Source of the DNA: Flavobacteriaceae bacterium
Lineage (GTDB): Bacteria; Bacteroidota; Bacteroidia; Flavobacteriales; Weeksellaceae
Reading direction: 5' to 3'
Assembly: GCA_004359435.1 (NCBI GenBank)
Contig: PTET01000001.1
Coordinates: forward strand, 13,256-72,341
DNA length: 59,086 nucleotides
Position numbers and translations under genes: made by a program. The notes beneath the pieces are model-generated. The model saw nothing but the letters and a program-made list of their open reading frames with translations. It ran no database searches and was not told the DNA's origin. Below, piece after piece: positions 45,171 through 54,514 of the stretch; position 1 is the first letter of the stretch, and each line of letters starts with the position of its first letter.

Positions 45171-46697
45171 CTATCCTTCTAAGTTGTACTGCTTGGCAAA
45201 TATCAGCCTAGAGATAGACTCCTCTTTCCCTAGAATTTCTAGAATTAAAGCCACATCAGGCCCTGCCATTTTTCCAACCAAACCAAGTCTTAAAGTCTGC
45301 ATAGAAGGCCCCATAGGCAGTTGGTTGTCCGTAATTCCTTGTTTTATCTTTTCAGAAAGAATTTCAAAAGTAAACTGACTCTCCTGTAAAGAGGCAAAAA
45401 GCTCTAGATAGAATTGCACAATTTCTGGTGTTTTTTCGCCCAAGACTTTTTGAGCTGCTTTGGTGTCGAAGGTCTTAGGACTTTGGTAAAAATACATTCC
45501 TTCCTCTAAAATATCAGAAACAAAGCTGGCTCTTTCCTTTAGGCTTTCAATAACTTTTAAGTCTTTGCTTGGGTTAGAAGTGATGTTTTTCTCTCTTAAT
45601 AGATTTTCAAAAATCGGAAGAATCTCTTGGCTAGACTTTTTTTGCAAATACTGCCCATTGTACCAGTGGATTTTCTCCACATTAAACCTCGCCCCAGATT
45701 TGCTTACATTTTCTAGTTCGAATCTTTGGGCCAGTTCATCTAAACTAAAAATCTCTTCTCCAGAAGGATCGCTCCAGCTTAGCAGCGCCAAAAAATTCAG
45801 CAAAGCCTCTGGAAAATAACCCGCTTCTCTAAATCCTTGAGCCAAAGTTCCTTCGGTTTTGTCTTCCCAGTTTAGAGGAAAAATAGGAAAGCCGTGTTTG
45901 TCTGCATCTCTTTTGCTGAGTTTCCCTTTTCCCTCTGGTTTTAAAAGAAGAGGCAAATGAGCAAACAAAGGAGGCTGAAAACCAAAAGCTTGATAAAGTA
46001 AAACGTGTAAAGCCATAGAGGGAAGCCATTCTTCTCCACGAATCACATGGGTAATTTGCATCAGGTAATCATCTACCACATTGGCCAAATGGTAGGTTGG
46101 CATTCCATCAGACTTAAACAAAATTTTATCATCCAAGGTGTTGGATTCTATGTTGATGTTTCCTCGGATTATATCTTGCAGATGCAAGGTTTTGTCTTTT
46201 GGAATTTTAAATCGGATCACATAGGGAATTCCAGCAGTCAATTTTTCTTGGACTTCTTCTGGACTAAGGCTAAGAGAGTTGTTTAATGTTTCTCGGTTTA
46301 GAGGCCCATAGGTAAAGGTTTCGCCAGACTGCTCGTGGTTTTTTCGGGTAGAGTCTAACTCTCCTGGGGTATCAAAAGCATAATAAGCCTGTTTTTTTTC
46401 TACCAGCTCTAGGGCGTATTTCTTGTAGATTTCTTTTCTTTCCGATTGTTTGTATGGCCCAAATTCTCCTCCAAATCCTTGTCCTTCGTTTGGAGAGATT
46501 CCGCACCAAGCAAGAGCGTCTAAAATATATTTTTCTGCTCCTTCAACATAGCGGGTTTGGTCTGTGTCTTCTATTCTAAGGAGAAAATCTCCCCCGTGTT
46601 TTTTGGCGAAAAGATAATTGTAAAGGGCAGTTCTAACCCCACCAATGTGCAGGGCGCCCGTTGGACTTGGGGCAAATCTAACTCTAACTTTAGACAT
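45171..46697 (-). CDS. gltX: glutamate-tRNA ligase
   Basis: GltX charges tRNA-Glu. The 508-residue class I synthetase has the HIGH motif in RFAPSPTGALHIGGVRTAL (about 6-24), EDTDQTRYVEGAEKYI, the GIPYVIRFKIP stretch, HVIRGEEWLPS and the KMSKS-type KLSKRDADKHGFPIFPL. The C-terminal helical anticodon-binding domain ends MAGPDVALILEILGKEESISRL. Length is normal. The stop lies 28 bp from the convergent tRNA-Leu 3' end. Confidence 0.96.
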   Translation of the reverse strand: MSKVRVRFAPSPTGALHIGGVRTALYNYLFAKKHGGDFLLRIEDTDQTRYVEGAEKYILDALAWCGISPNEGQGFGGEFGPYKQSERKEIYKKYALELVEKKQAYYAFDTPGELDSTRKNHEQSGETFTYGPLNRETLNNSLSLSPEEVQEKLTAGIPYVIRFKIPKDKTLHLQDIIRGNINIESNTLDDKILFKSDGMPTYHLANVVDDYLMQITHVIRGEEWLPSMALHVLLYQAFGFQPPLFAHLPLLLKPEGKGKLSKRDADKHGFPIFPLNWEDKTEGTLAQGFREAGYFPEALLNFLALLSWSDPSGEEIFSLDELAQRFELENVSKSGARFNVEKIHWYNGQYLQKKSSQEILPIFENLLREKNITSNPSKDLKVIESLKERASFVSDILEEGMYFYQSPKTFDTKAAQKVLGEKTPEIVQFYLELFASLQESQFTFEILSEKIKQGITDNQLPMGPSMQTLRLGLVGKMAGPDVALILEILGKEESISRLIFAKQYNLEG

Positions 46698-46817
46698 ATT
46701 TGGGTATTTTTTTCAAAGGTAAGTCTTCTTAAAGGGATGTCAAAATAGAAAGTTTGTTTCTAAGGTTTGGGAGAATTTCATTCTATTTTTTACCTTGGAG
46801 AAAAAAAGTGAAACCCT

Positions 46818-47687
46818 ATGAAACTATACAGCGTTGAGGCAGGAAATTTTAAGTTAGATGGTGGTGCCATGTTTGGGGTTGTGCCCAAAACCCTCTGGCA
46901 AAAAACCAATCCGGCTGATTCGCTGAACATGATCGACATGGCCACGCGCTGTCTGCTGATTGAACAGGGTAATTCATTGATCTTAATTGACTGCGGGATG
47001 GGAAACAAACAAAGCGAAAAATATTTCGGCCATTTTTATCTCTGGGGCGATTATACTCTTGAGTCTTCCCTTGCCAAGCACGGGTTTTCTATGGACGACA
47101 TTACCGATGTGTTTTTTACCCACCTGCATTTTGACCACTGCGGAGGTGCCATAACGTGGAACAAAGAGAAAACTTTTCTAAAACCTGCATTTAAAAATGC
47201 CAAATTTTGGACCAATTCTAACCATTGGGATTGGGCAACCCATCCCAACATAAGAGAAAAAGCCTCTTTTTTACCAGAAAATGTGATGCCCCTAAAAGAG
47301 AGCGGACAGCTTAACTTTGTTTCTTTGGACTCCTTGCAAAACGGGGTTTGCAAAACGGACTTCGGGTTTGAGGTTTTTGTTGTGGATGGCCATACCGAAA
47401 AACAGATGATTCCCATCATTGAGTTTAATGGCAACAAAATTGCTTTTGTTGCAGATTTGGTTCCTACCACAGGACACATTCCTCTGGTATATGTAATGGG
47501 ATATGACACCCGACCTCTGCTTACCATGGAAGAAAAAGCAAAGTTTTTTGATCTGGCTCTTGCCCAAAATTATCTGCTATTTTTTCAGCACGACGCCCAT
47601 CACACTCTGTGTAAATTAAAAAAAGGAGAAAAGGGAGCCGTCTTGGATGAAATACTAGACCCAAAAGACTTTGGTATTGTGGTTTAG
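46818..47687 (+). CDS. metallo-beta-lactamase-fold hydrolase
   Basis: A 289-residue cytoplasmic MBL-fold protein with the metal motif THLHFDHCGG (about 101-110), IDCGMGNK, the second-site His in VVDGHTEKQ, the Asp in IAFVADLVPTTGHIP, and a late His pair in FFQHDAHHTLC. Its layout resembles quorum-quenching lactonase and parathion-hydrolase-like subgroups, but the substrate cannot be told. It lies between gltX (divergent) and ricT, about 50 bp before ricT. Confidence 0.85.
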   Translation: MKLYSVEAGNFKLDGGAMFGVVPKTLWQKTNPADSLNMIDMATRCLLIEQGNSLILIDCGMGNKQSEKYFGHFYLWGDYTLESSLAKHGFSMDDITDVFFTHLHFDHCGGAITWNKEKTFLKPAFKNAKFWTNSNHWDWATHPNIREKASFLPENVMPLKESGQLNFVSLDSLQNGVCKTDFGFEVFVVDGHTEKQMIPIIEFNGNKIAFVADLVPTTGHIPLVYVMGYDTRPLLTMEEKAKFFDLALAQNYLLFFQHDAHHTLCKLKKGEKGAVLDEILDPKDFGIVV

Positions 47688-47704
47688 AAAACCGAAAAAT
47701 TGAC

Positions 47705-47712
47705 TAATTTTG
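47705..47712 (+). promoter_or_regulatory. -7 element TAATTTTG for ricT-gldH-PBP1A
   Basis: Perfect TAnnTTTG ending 22 bp before the ricT ATG. It is the likely promoter of the three overlapping genes. Confidence 0.55.
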
Positions 47713-47734
47713 TTTTGGAAATTAAGAAAACTAT

Positions 47735-49039
47735 ATGGGATGTACTTCATGTTCAACCGGCAGTAAGCCTGGTGGATGTAAATCAAACGGAGATTGCTCT
47801 TCCGACAGATGCGGCAAACTAGACGTATTTGATTGGCTATCCAACTTCGAACAGCCCAAAAATGGCAAAGCCCAGATTGTAGAAGTTCGATTTAAAAACG
47901 AGCGAAAAGAATATTTTATCAATTCCAACCATTTAAGTCTAAGAATTGGCGACAAAGTAGTGGTTTCAGCCAAAAGCGGATACGATTTGGGCATGATAAC
48001 CCTAACGGGAGAACTGGTTAGAATCCAGATGGAAAAAAAGAAAATCAAAGAAGATGCTTGTTTAGAGGTTTTAAGAAAAGCCGATGAAAAAGACCTTGAA
48101 ATCTGGAACAAAGCCATCGAAAGAGAGAAAGAGCTACTCATTGACGCCCGAAGACTCTCCAGAAGTCTCTTGCTAGAGATGAAAATTTCTGACATCGAAA
48201 TGCAAGGAGACAATTCCAAAGCTACCTTTTATTATACAGCCGAAACCCGAATCGATTTTAGACAGCTTATCCGTGATTTTGCAACCAAATTCAAAACACG
48301 CATTGAAATGCGTCAAATTGGTTACAGACAAGAAACTGCCAAAATTGGAGGGATTGGTTCTTGTGGTAGAGAACTTTGCTGTTCTTCTTGGCTCACAGAT
48401 TTTAGAAGTGTTTCTACTTCTGCCGCCAGGTATCAGCAGCTTTCTATCAATCCACAAAAACTAGCTGGACAGTGTGGAAAACTCAAATGCTGTTTGAACT
48501 TCGAACTAGATTCTTATTTGGATGCCATCAAAAAAATGCCAAGTGCCAATACCTCTTTGCAAACCGAAGATGGAAAAGCGCAATGCGTAAAAATTGACGT
48601 TTTCAAAAAAGAAATGTGGTTTGCTACCCAAGGAAATTTCAATTGGATTAAATTTTCTACCGACAAGGTGAGAGAATATTTGGAGCTAAATAAAAAAGGA
48701 GAAAAGCTACCTTCCTTAGAAACTTTGGCCAAACAAAACGCTGAAATAGAGATTCCTGAATACAGCGACATTTTAGAAGACAACATCCAGCGATTTGAAG
48801 TAGACAAACAGAAAAACTCAAGGTCTAAGAATAAAAATCGTAAAAAGCAAAATCCACAGAATCTAAATTCCGTTGGACAAAATACCCAACCACAAAAACC
48901 TTTAAAAAATCAAAATGAAGCCCAAGGGGTAGCGGGTGTAAAAACCAATCAAACCCCGGGAACAAACCCAAATAAAAAAAGAAATTTTAAAAGACGAAAA
49001 CCCAGACCTGGGGGAAATCAAAATCCAACCAAATCGTGA
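47735..49039 (+). CDS. ricT: RicT / PSP1-domain protein
   Basis: RicT belongs to the PSP1 family; in Bacillus it forms the Y-complex (RicA-RicF-RicT) that tunes RNase Y. The 434 residues start with a Cys-rich segment (CTSCSTGSKPGGCKSNGDC). The PSP1 core (about 45-290) follows, containing GIGSCGRELCCSSWL and LAGQCGKLKCCLNFE, whose cysteines suggest a metal or Fe-S site. A basic, Asn/Gln/Lys-rich disordered tail of about 80 residues ends it. The stop overlaps the GTG of gldH (GTGA). Confidence 0.9.
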   Translation: MGCTSCSTGSKPGGCKSNGDCSSDRCGKLDVFDWLSNFEQPKNGKAQIVEVRFKNERKEYFINSNHLSLRIGDKVVVSAKSGYDLGMITLTGELVRIQMEKKKIKEDACLEVLRKADEKDLEIWNKAIEREKELLIDARRLSRSLLLEMKISDIEMQGDNSKATFYYTAETRIDFRQLIRDFATKFKTRIEMRQIGYRQETAKIGGIGSCGRELCCSSWLTDFRSVSTSAARYQQLSINPQKLAGQCGKLKCCLNFELDSYLDAIKKMPSANTSLQTEDGKAQCVKIDVFKKEMWFATQGNFNWIKFSTDKVREYLELNKKGEKLPSLETLAKQNAEIEIPEYSDILEDNIQRFEVDKQKNSRSKNKNRKKQNPQNLNSVGQNTQPQKPLKNQNEAQGVAGVKTNQTPGTNPNKKRNFKRRKPRPGGNQNPTKS

Positions 49040-49500
49040 AAAAATTAGTTCTTTTATTCTGTCTTTTTATTTTTTTGGTAGGCTGTAGAAATAATCAAGT
49101 TTTTTCAGACTATCAATCAGTAGAAAAAACTGGTTGGCATAAAAAGAAGAAGCTGGTTTTTGTTTATCAAAATGGGAAAGAAGACCAAACAGTGGACATC
49201 TATTTGGGCTTTAGACACAACGAAAACTACCCCTACTCTAACCTTAACCTAAGATCTGAGGTATCCCAAAACGGAAAAATTTTGACCCAAGAAACCTTGG
49301 TGGACATCCCTCTTGCAGAGCCAGACGGAACCTGGATAGGAAAAGGAATGGGAAGAATTAAAGAAATAAAAGTTCCCTTTAAACAAAAAGTAGAACTAAA
49401 ATCAAATGGAAAGTATATTTTTGCTCTTTGGCAGGCGATGAGAACCGACACCCTAAAAGGAGTTGAAGATATGAGTCTAATGATCGAAAAATCGAAATAA
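49036..49500 (+). CDS. gldH: gliding motility lipoprotein GldH
   Basis: A 154-residue lipoprotein with lipobox IFLVGCRN (Cys17) and the family segments NENYPYSNLNLR and GTWIGKGMGRIKEIKVPFKQKV. GldH is one of the Gld lipoproteins needed for gliding in Flavobacterium johnsoniae, although it also occurs in non-gliding relatives. The start is GTG 49036, which overlaps the ricT stop; no ATG is available nearby. The TAATG overlap with the next gene indicates coupled translation. The order ricT-gldH-PBP1A is characteristic of Flavobacteriia. Confidence 0.9.
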   Translation: MKKLVLLFCLFIFLVGCRNNQVFSDYQSVEKTGWHKKKKLVFVYQNGKEDQTVDIYLGFRHNENYPYSNLNLRSEVSQNGKILTQETLVDIPLAEPDGTWIGKGMGRIKEIKVPFKQKVELKSNGKYIFALWQAMRTDTLKGVEDMSLMIEKSK

Positions 49501-51929
49501 TGGCAACAGAAAACACACAAGAAAATCAAAATAGGACAAGTGGTAAAAAATCAAATTACGCAGGTTATCTGGGTATATTTTGGACCCTATTCTTTGGTGG
49601 CTTGGCCTTTTTGGCCGTGCTACTAATTGCAGCCAGTAGTGGTTTTATTGGAGATCTTCCCAAAGTACAGGACCTTGAAAACCCCAACATCAATGTGGCT
49701 TCAGAAATCTATTCTGCCGATGGAAAACTCATCGATAAATTCGAAACCGAAAAAAGATACCCCGTAAAATATGAGGATCTTCCCAAAAACTTAGTAGATG
49801 CACTACTGGCTAAAGAAGACATCCGTTTTTACGATCATGCTGGAGTAGATTTTAAAGCGCTAGCCAGAGCGGTGTTCAGAAGAGGTACCGATGGTGGAGG
49901 ATCAACCATCACCCAGCAATTGGCCAAACTTTTGTACACAGGAAAAGTTTCTACCAACATTGTAGGTAGAATCAAACAGAAAATCTTGGAAATGATTACC
50001 GCCGTACAGTTAGAAAGGCTCTACACCAAAGAAGAGATTATCGCCATGTACTTTAACAAGGTAGATTTTATCTATGGGGCCAATGGAATTGAAATGGCGG
50101 CCAAAACATACTTTAACAAATCGACCAAAGACTTAAATCTTGCTGAATGTGCCACTATTGTAGCCATGCTAGAAAACCCTGTAGCCAACAACCCTCACAG
50201 ATCCGAAAAATCCAAAGCCAACAGCTTTAGGGTGAGAAATGTGGTATTAAATCAAATGGTGAAATACAAAATGCAAGATTCACTCAAGATAGTTGAACTT
50301 AAAAAGTCTCCTACGCCGCTTCGTTTTTCTAAAATCAATCGTAATTTAAAAGACACCTATTCTGCATATTTTAAATTGGCACTCAAACAAGAATTGCAAC
50401 AATGGTTGGTTCAGTACGAAAAAGAATCGGGTAAGAAAGTTGACCTTTACAGAGATGGTTTGCAAATTCACCTTACCATAGATTCTAGGATGCAGACCTT
50501 TGCCGAAGATGCCATGAAAAAGCATCTAAAAGGACTTCAAAGCCAGTTCTTTAGAGAACAAAGACATAGAAAGCAAGCCCCTTTTTATAACCTAACGGAC
50601 AAAACCATCGAAAGCATTATGAAACGTGCCATGATGCGAACCGGTCGATATAAAAACTTAATGGCAAAAAATGCTACCCAAGAACAGATAGAAAGAGAAT
50701 TTAATACCCCTACAAGATTAGAAATCTTTACTTGGAACGGAATTGTAGACACCCTTATGACTCCTTACGACTCCATTAGATACCACAAACACATCTTTAA
50801 TTCTGGGCTTATGTCTATGAATCCAACCGATGGAAGCATCAAGGCATGGGTGGGTGGAATCAACTGGAGATATTTCCAGTATGACCACGTAAAACAAGGA
50901 AAAAGACAAGTAGGATCTACCTTCAAACCACTTGTATACGCAACGGCCATCAGCCAATTGGGATATACCCCTTGTCATACCATTTTAAATACCAGATTCT
51001 GTGAAGGTTCTTGGTGTCCTGGAAACGCTGGATATCCCTACACCGGAGCTATGAGTATCCGAAATGCCTTAGCCAATTCTGTGAACTCGGTAGCGGCAAG
51101 ACTTATTGCTGCAACAGGTCCAACGCCAGTCATCCAACTGGCTAGAGATATGGGGGTAACCAACAACATCAACAAAGATTATACCATCGCACTGGGTTCA
51201 TCAGACCTTAGTCTGTACGAAATGGTGGGAGTTTATTCTACTTTTGTCAATGGTGGCGTGTATGTAAAACCCGAAATGATTGCAAGGGTTGAAGATAAAA
51301 ACGGAGAAACCATCCGAATTTTTGACCCAGAAACCAGAGAAGTAATGAACGAAGATGTAGCCTATACCATGGTAGATCTTCTTCGAGGTGTGGTACAAAT
51401 GGGTACTGGTAAAGTGCTTAGAAGTAAATTCGGATTTGGAAACGATGTAGGAGGAAAAACCGGAACCACCAACGACAACTCTGATGGTTGGTATATGGGG
51501 ATTACCCCAAAACTGGTAACCGGAGTCTGGGTAGGATGTGAAGACCGTTCGGCTCACTTTTTATCTACTGCCATGGGACAAGGAGCGGTAATGGCCATGC
51601 CAATCTGGGCGCATTACATGAACAGTGTTTATGGAATTGGAGATAAATTAGGCGTGCTTAAATCAGACAAATTCATAGAACCCAAAGGAATCAACGAACG
51701 TTGGGATTGTGGATCTCTAAGAGGATTTAACACCTATGAAGATTATACCCTTGGAGGGGTAACCTCTGGTAGGGCTACTCAAAGAGCAAAAGCCTCTTCA
51801 GGAGCAAGAGGTACCCAAAAAAGTGGTGGCGCTCAAAGATCTGGACAATCTGGAGGGAAACCTAAAACGCAAACTCCTTCTGTAAACGAACAACATGCGG
51901 TAGAAGATGCCGTAAATTTTGACAACTAA
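49500..51929 (+). CDS. penicillin-binding protein 1A (bifunctional)
   Basis: An 809-residue class A PBP that polymerises and crosslinks peptidoglycan. A cytoplasmic N-terminus and one membrane anchor (about 20-45) precede the GT51 glycosyltransferase (about 75-260), with the catalytic Glu in KEDIRFYDHAGVD and GGGSTITQQLAK. The transpeptidase domain (about 430-740) has the SxxK motif in VGSTFKPLVYA, the SVN motif in NSVNSVAARL and KTGTTNDNSDGW. A Gly/Ser/Gln-rich tail follows. It starts in a TAATG overlap with gldH. Confidence 0.94.
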   Translation: MATENTQENQNRTSGKKSNYAGYLGIFWTLFFGGLAFLAVLLIAASSGFIGDLPKVQDLENPNINVASEIYSADGKLIDKFETEKRYPVKYEDLPKNLVDALLAKEDIRFYDHAGVDFKALARAVFRRGTDGGGSTITQQLAKLLYTGKVSTNIVGRIKQKILEMITAVQLERLYTKEEIIAMYFNKVDFIYGANGIEMAAKTYFNKSTKDLNLAECATIVAMLENPVANNPHRSEKSKANSFRVRNVVLNQMVKYKMQDSLKIVELKKSPTPLRFSKINRNLKDTYSAYFKLALKQELQQWLVQYEKESGKKVDLYRDGLQIHLTIDSRMQTFAEDAMKKHLKGLQSQFFREQRHRKQAPFYNLTDKTIESIMKRAMMRTGRYKNLMAKNATQEQIEREFNTPTRLEIFTWNGIVDTLMTPYDSIRYHKHIFNSGLMSMNPTDGSIKAWVGGINWRYFQYDHVKQGKRQVGSTFKPLVYATAISQLGYTPCHTILNTRFCEGSWCPGNAGYPYTGAMSIRNALANSVNSVAARLIAATGPTPVIQLARDMGVTNNINKDYTIALGSSDLSLYEMVGVYSTFVNGGVYVKPEMIARVEDKNGETIRIFDPETREVMNEDVAYTMVDLLRGVVQMGTGKVLRSKFGFGNDVGGKTGTTNDNSDGWYMGITPKLVTGVWVGCEDRSAHFLSTAMGQGAVMAMPIWAHYMNSVYGIGDKLGVLKSDKFIEPKGINERWDCGSLRGFNTYEDYTLGGVTSGRATQRAKASSGARGTQKSGGAQRSGQSGGKPKTQTPSVNEQHAVEDAVNFDN

Positions 51930-51978
51930 ATTTTGAAATAAAACCAAAACAACAATTAACCCTTTAAAACCCTTTATT

Positions 51979-52680
51979 ATGAAAAAACTTTTAGCAGAAT
52001 TTATCGGAACCATGTGGTTGGTACTAGGTGGATGTGGTAGTGCTGTACTTGCAGCAGGAGTCCCAGACATCGGAATTGGCCTTGTGGGTGTATCTTTGGC
52101 CTTTGGTCTTACCGTGCTTACCATGGCTTATGCCGTAGGACACATTTCTGGTGGACATTTTAACCCAGCGGTTACCTTAGGACTTTGGGCAGGAGGAAGA
52201 TTTAACGCCTCTGAGATTGTTCCATACATTGTAGCCCAATGTTTGGGAGCGATTGCTGGAGCAGCAGTCTTGTATCAAATTGTTTCTGGAACCCCAGGTG
52301 GAATAGATTTCTCTGGACCAGGTGCTTTTGCTACCAACTTCTATGAGGCACCTGTATATCATGGAAAAGCATTTTGTGCTTCCTCGGCTTTCTTGGTGGA
52401 ATTCTTTATGACTTTCTTTTTCTTGATTGTAATCCTTGGTGCAACCCACAAAAATGCAAACGGTAAATTTGCTGGAATCGCCATTGGACTAGCTTTAACA
52501 TTAATCCACTTGATTTCTATTCCTGTAACCAATACTTCTGTAAACCCTGCAAGAAGTTTGTCTCAGGCTGTGTTTTATACCCCAGCTTTTGACCAACTTT
52601 GGTTGTTCTGGGCAGCACCTATTCTAGGGGCTATTGTTGCTGGATTTACTTACAAATTCATGGCACCAAACAGAGATTGA
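51979..52680 (+). CDS. aqpZ: aquaporin Z
   Basis: A 233-residue water channel with six membrane helices and the two pore motifs NPA (62-64, in HFNPAVTLG) and NPA in [14 protein letters not shown], where the following Arg is the selectivity-filter arginine. [23 protein letters not shown] is the typical AqpZ start. His in [12 protein letters not shown] fits a water rather than a glycerol channel. It is followed by a terminator and preceded by a 49-bp gap, so it is probably its own unit. Confidence 0.94.
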   Translation: MKKLLAEFIGTMWLVLGGCGSAVLAAGVPDIGIGLVGVSLAFGLTVLTMAYAVGHISGGHFNPAVTLGLWAGGRFNASEIVPYIVAQCLGAIAGAAVLYQIVSGTPGGIDFSGPGAFATNFYEAPVYHGKAFCASSAFLVEFFMTFFFLIVILGATHKNANGKFAGIAIGLALTLIHLISIPVTNTSVNPARSLSQAVFYTPAFDQLWLFWAAPILGAIVAGFTYKFMAPNRD

Positions 52681-52701
52681 TTGTTGTCTTACATCATATT
52701 C

Positions 52702-52734
52702 AAAACGGCGAGGAGAAATTCTCGCCGTTTTTTT
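52702..52734 (+). terminator. intrinsic terminator after aqpZ
   Basis: The stem CGGCGAG/CTCGCCG is followed by TTTTTTT. Confidence 0.85.
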
Positions 52735-53014
52735 GTTGGGAAATTTGAGACTATTTTATGTTAGGAAAGGAATCCTTTCAACAAAAGCATTCTAAAATTG
52801 ATAAATACGCCCTTCCAATCCAAAATTTAAATTAGTTTTATTCTAGTAAAAGAACTTCTCTAAAAATTGTTTTCTTCTCTTGTAGTAGCTTGGATTTCGA
52901 TTCTCAAAAATTTTTAACAAAATTTGAAATTAGGTGATTTATTTTGCCAAATGCAAAGATTTCATATCCATCAAACCAAAACCCAACCTATAAAATGAAT
53001 TTGATAAAAACATT
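52735..53014. other. AT-rich spacer before the sulfatase remnant
   Basis: A 280-bp stretch without a recognisable gene. There are several stops in all frames. A weak TATTTTG near 52942 is the only promoter-like element seen. Confidence 0.4.
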
Positions 53015-53353
53015 ATGAAGTTCTTACTGGGTGGAATTGTATTACTTTTGATAGGATTGTTGGCATTTTACTTCCTACAAGGGCCAGCCCATGAAGGGTT
53101 GAAAGCCAGTAGTTTCAAAGACAAAGAATTCAATTTGAATGAAATCGTAAAGGTAGAATCTAAGCAGGACAAACCCAATTTTGTTTTTATTTTGGCCGAT
53201 GATTTGGGTTATGGTGATGTTGGATACAATGATCAAACTGTTATCAACACCCAAAATTTGGATCGACTGGCAAAAGAAAGAGATGAGTTAGCCAAAATAT
53301 TGAAGGATTTTAAAGAACAATTTCTCAAAAATCCGAGAGGATGGATTGAATAA
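53015..53353 (+). pseudogene. internally deleted sulfatase (112 codons)
   Basis: An open frame with an N-terminal membrane anchor ([18 protein letters not shown]), then the sulfatase N-terminus [21 protein letters not shown] (metal-binding Asp pair) and [11 protein letters not shown]. Directly after this comes a segment resembling a sulfatase C-terminus ([20 protein letters not shown]). The CxPxR/SxPxR formylglycine motif and some 350-400 residues of the usual roughly 500 are absent, yet frame, start and stop are intact. It is a probable inactive deletion scar. Confidence 0.78.
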
Positions 53354-53502
53354 ACCATTTTTTGAAAATAAAATCACCTTTATAGTCCCTTTCCAATTTT
53401 GTTCACTCGCTTGGTTGCCTTTTTCGATACGCTTTCCAAAGTGAGCTATATCGAAACAGGAGAAAATTAGACAAGGTAAAAACACCCTCATTCTTGTAAT
53501 AA

Positions 53503-53523
53503 TATGTTAATTTTTTTAACATA
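53503..53523. promoter_or_regulatory. palindrome TATGTTAA-N5-TTAACATA, copy 1
   Basis: Perfect 8-bp arms with a TTTTT spacer. It lies exactly 80 bp before the -7 element of the first lipoprotein gene, as in copy 2. It is a candidate operator for a dimeric regulator. Confidence 0.6.
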
Positions 53524-53572
53524 AAACCCTAAAATTAAGGGTTATTTCACGGTAAAAGATAAAATATTAAGA

Positions 53573-53703
53573 TTTCATTATGATTTTATTGGTATTTTAT
53601 TCTACTTTTGTAGCCTAACCAAAACCACAAAATCATGAAAAATTTAAAATCAAAAATCAGAGCAGTCAATGTATTGGGTGCTTTGATGGTGTTAATGAGT
53701 CTA
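53573..53703 (+). repeat. promoter/leader cassette, copy 1
   Basis: About 130 bp nearly identical to 54384-54514 (a handful of mismatches, no gaps). It covers the -7 TACTTTTG (53603-53610), the leader GCCTAACCAAAA, the ATG and the signal-peptide codons. Similarity falls sharply where the mature protein begins. Confidence 0.92.
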
Positions 53704-54144
53704 GCAATTTTATCCTGTAATCCAACCGAAGATGGAATTGGAGGCGGGGGAGGATCATCAGATCCATTAGTTGGAAGTTGGCAACTTATAGAGGTCGGAG
53801 GCTATAATAAAACTACAAAAGAAATGAAGCCACTTGAACCAATTATAGATTGTTGGCTTAGAGATTCTCAGTTTTTGTTTAATTCCAACGGAACCTGTGT
53901 AGACAAAAGCACCTATTATTATTCATGTAACAAAGTCGATGTTGTTTCTGGGAGATGGGAAAAAGTAAGCGGTTCTACAACAGGGTACAAATTAAATGTT
54001 GTTTATAGATATCCAGATGGAAATTTATACGACAAAAAAATGGATTGGGATGTTATTTTTAACCAAGCAAAAGACAGTATTACAACCTTTCAAACAGACA
54101 ATGGTAATTTTAGGCATTATCAAAAATATATCAGAATAAAATAA
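53635..54144 (+). CDS. lipocalin-like lipoprotein 1
   Basis: A 169-residue lipoprotein: signal peptide MKNLKSKIRAVNVLGALMVL, lipobox AILSCNP, a Gly/Ser linker, then a lipocalin-type start DPLVGSWQLIEV. The mature part has Cys residues in IIDCWLRDS, NGTCVDKS and YYSCNKVD and the RWEKV...YKLNVVYR strand pair. It is related to the next two genes in plan but only weakly in sequence. Function unknown; lipocalin-like lipoproteins may bind small ligands at the cell surface. It is followed by its own terminator. Confidence 0.72.
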   Translation: MKNLKSKIRAVNVLGALMVLMSLAILSCNPTEDGIGGGGGSSDPLVGSWQLIEVGGYNKTTKEMKPLEPIIDCWLRDSQFLFNSNGTCVDKSTYYYSCNKVDVVSGRWEKVSGSTTGYKLNVVYRYPDGNLYDKKMDWDVIFNQAKDSITTFQTDNGNFRHYQKYIRIK

Positions 54145-54169
54145 AAACCTAAACATCAATACAACAACG

Positions 54170-54206
54170 AAAACCGCCTCAAATTTTATTTTGAGGCGGT
54201 TTTTTG
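54170..54206 (+). terminator. intrinsic terminator after lipoprotein 1
   Basis: AAAACCGCCTCAAA pairs with the TTGAGGCGGTTTTTT side; T run present. Confidence 0.85.
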
Positions 54207-54313
54207 CATATAAAGCTCTAAAAAATACCAACAAACCAAACCACGTTTTGACTACAATTTACCCCTACTTTTGCAAAGAATTTGAAAAGTCATAAATCTA
54301 AAAAGCCAAACAA

Positions 54314-54334
54314 TATGTTAATTTTATTAACATA
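54314..54334. promoter_or_regulatory. palindrome TATGTTAA-N5-TTAACATA, copy 2
   Basis: Same arms as copy 1 with spacer TTTTA. It is 80 bp before TACTTTTG (54414-54421), although most of the intervening 47 bp next to the palindrome have diverged from copy 1. Confidence 0.6.
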
Positions 54335-54383
54335 ACTGCCTTATAAAAAGCCGAAAACAACAAAAACAAATAAAGTTTTATGA

Positions 54384-54514
54384 TTTCATTATGATTTTAT
54401 TAGTTTTTTATTCTACTTTTGTAGCCTAACCAAAACCACAAAATCATGAAAAATTTAAAATCAAAAATCAGAGCAGTCAATGTATTGGGTGCTTTGATGA
54501 TGTTAATGAGTGTA
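54384..54514 (+). repeat. promoter/leader cassette, copy 2
   Basis: Counterpart of 53573-53703 at an 811-bp offset. It carries the -7 TACTTTTG, the leader and the signal-peptide codons. Confidence 0.92.

Noticed and set aside
45091-45378. Frame on the plus strand starting inside tRNA-Leu(GAG)
   Set aside because: It begins in the tRNA and continues antisense to gltX; no protein similarity.
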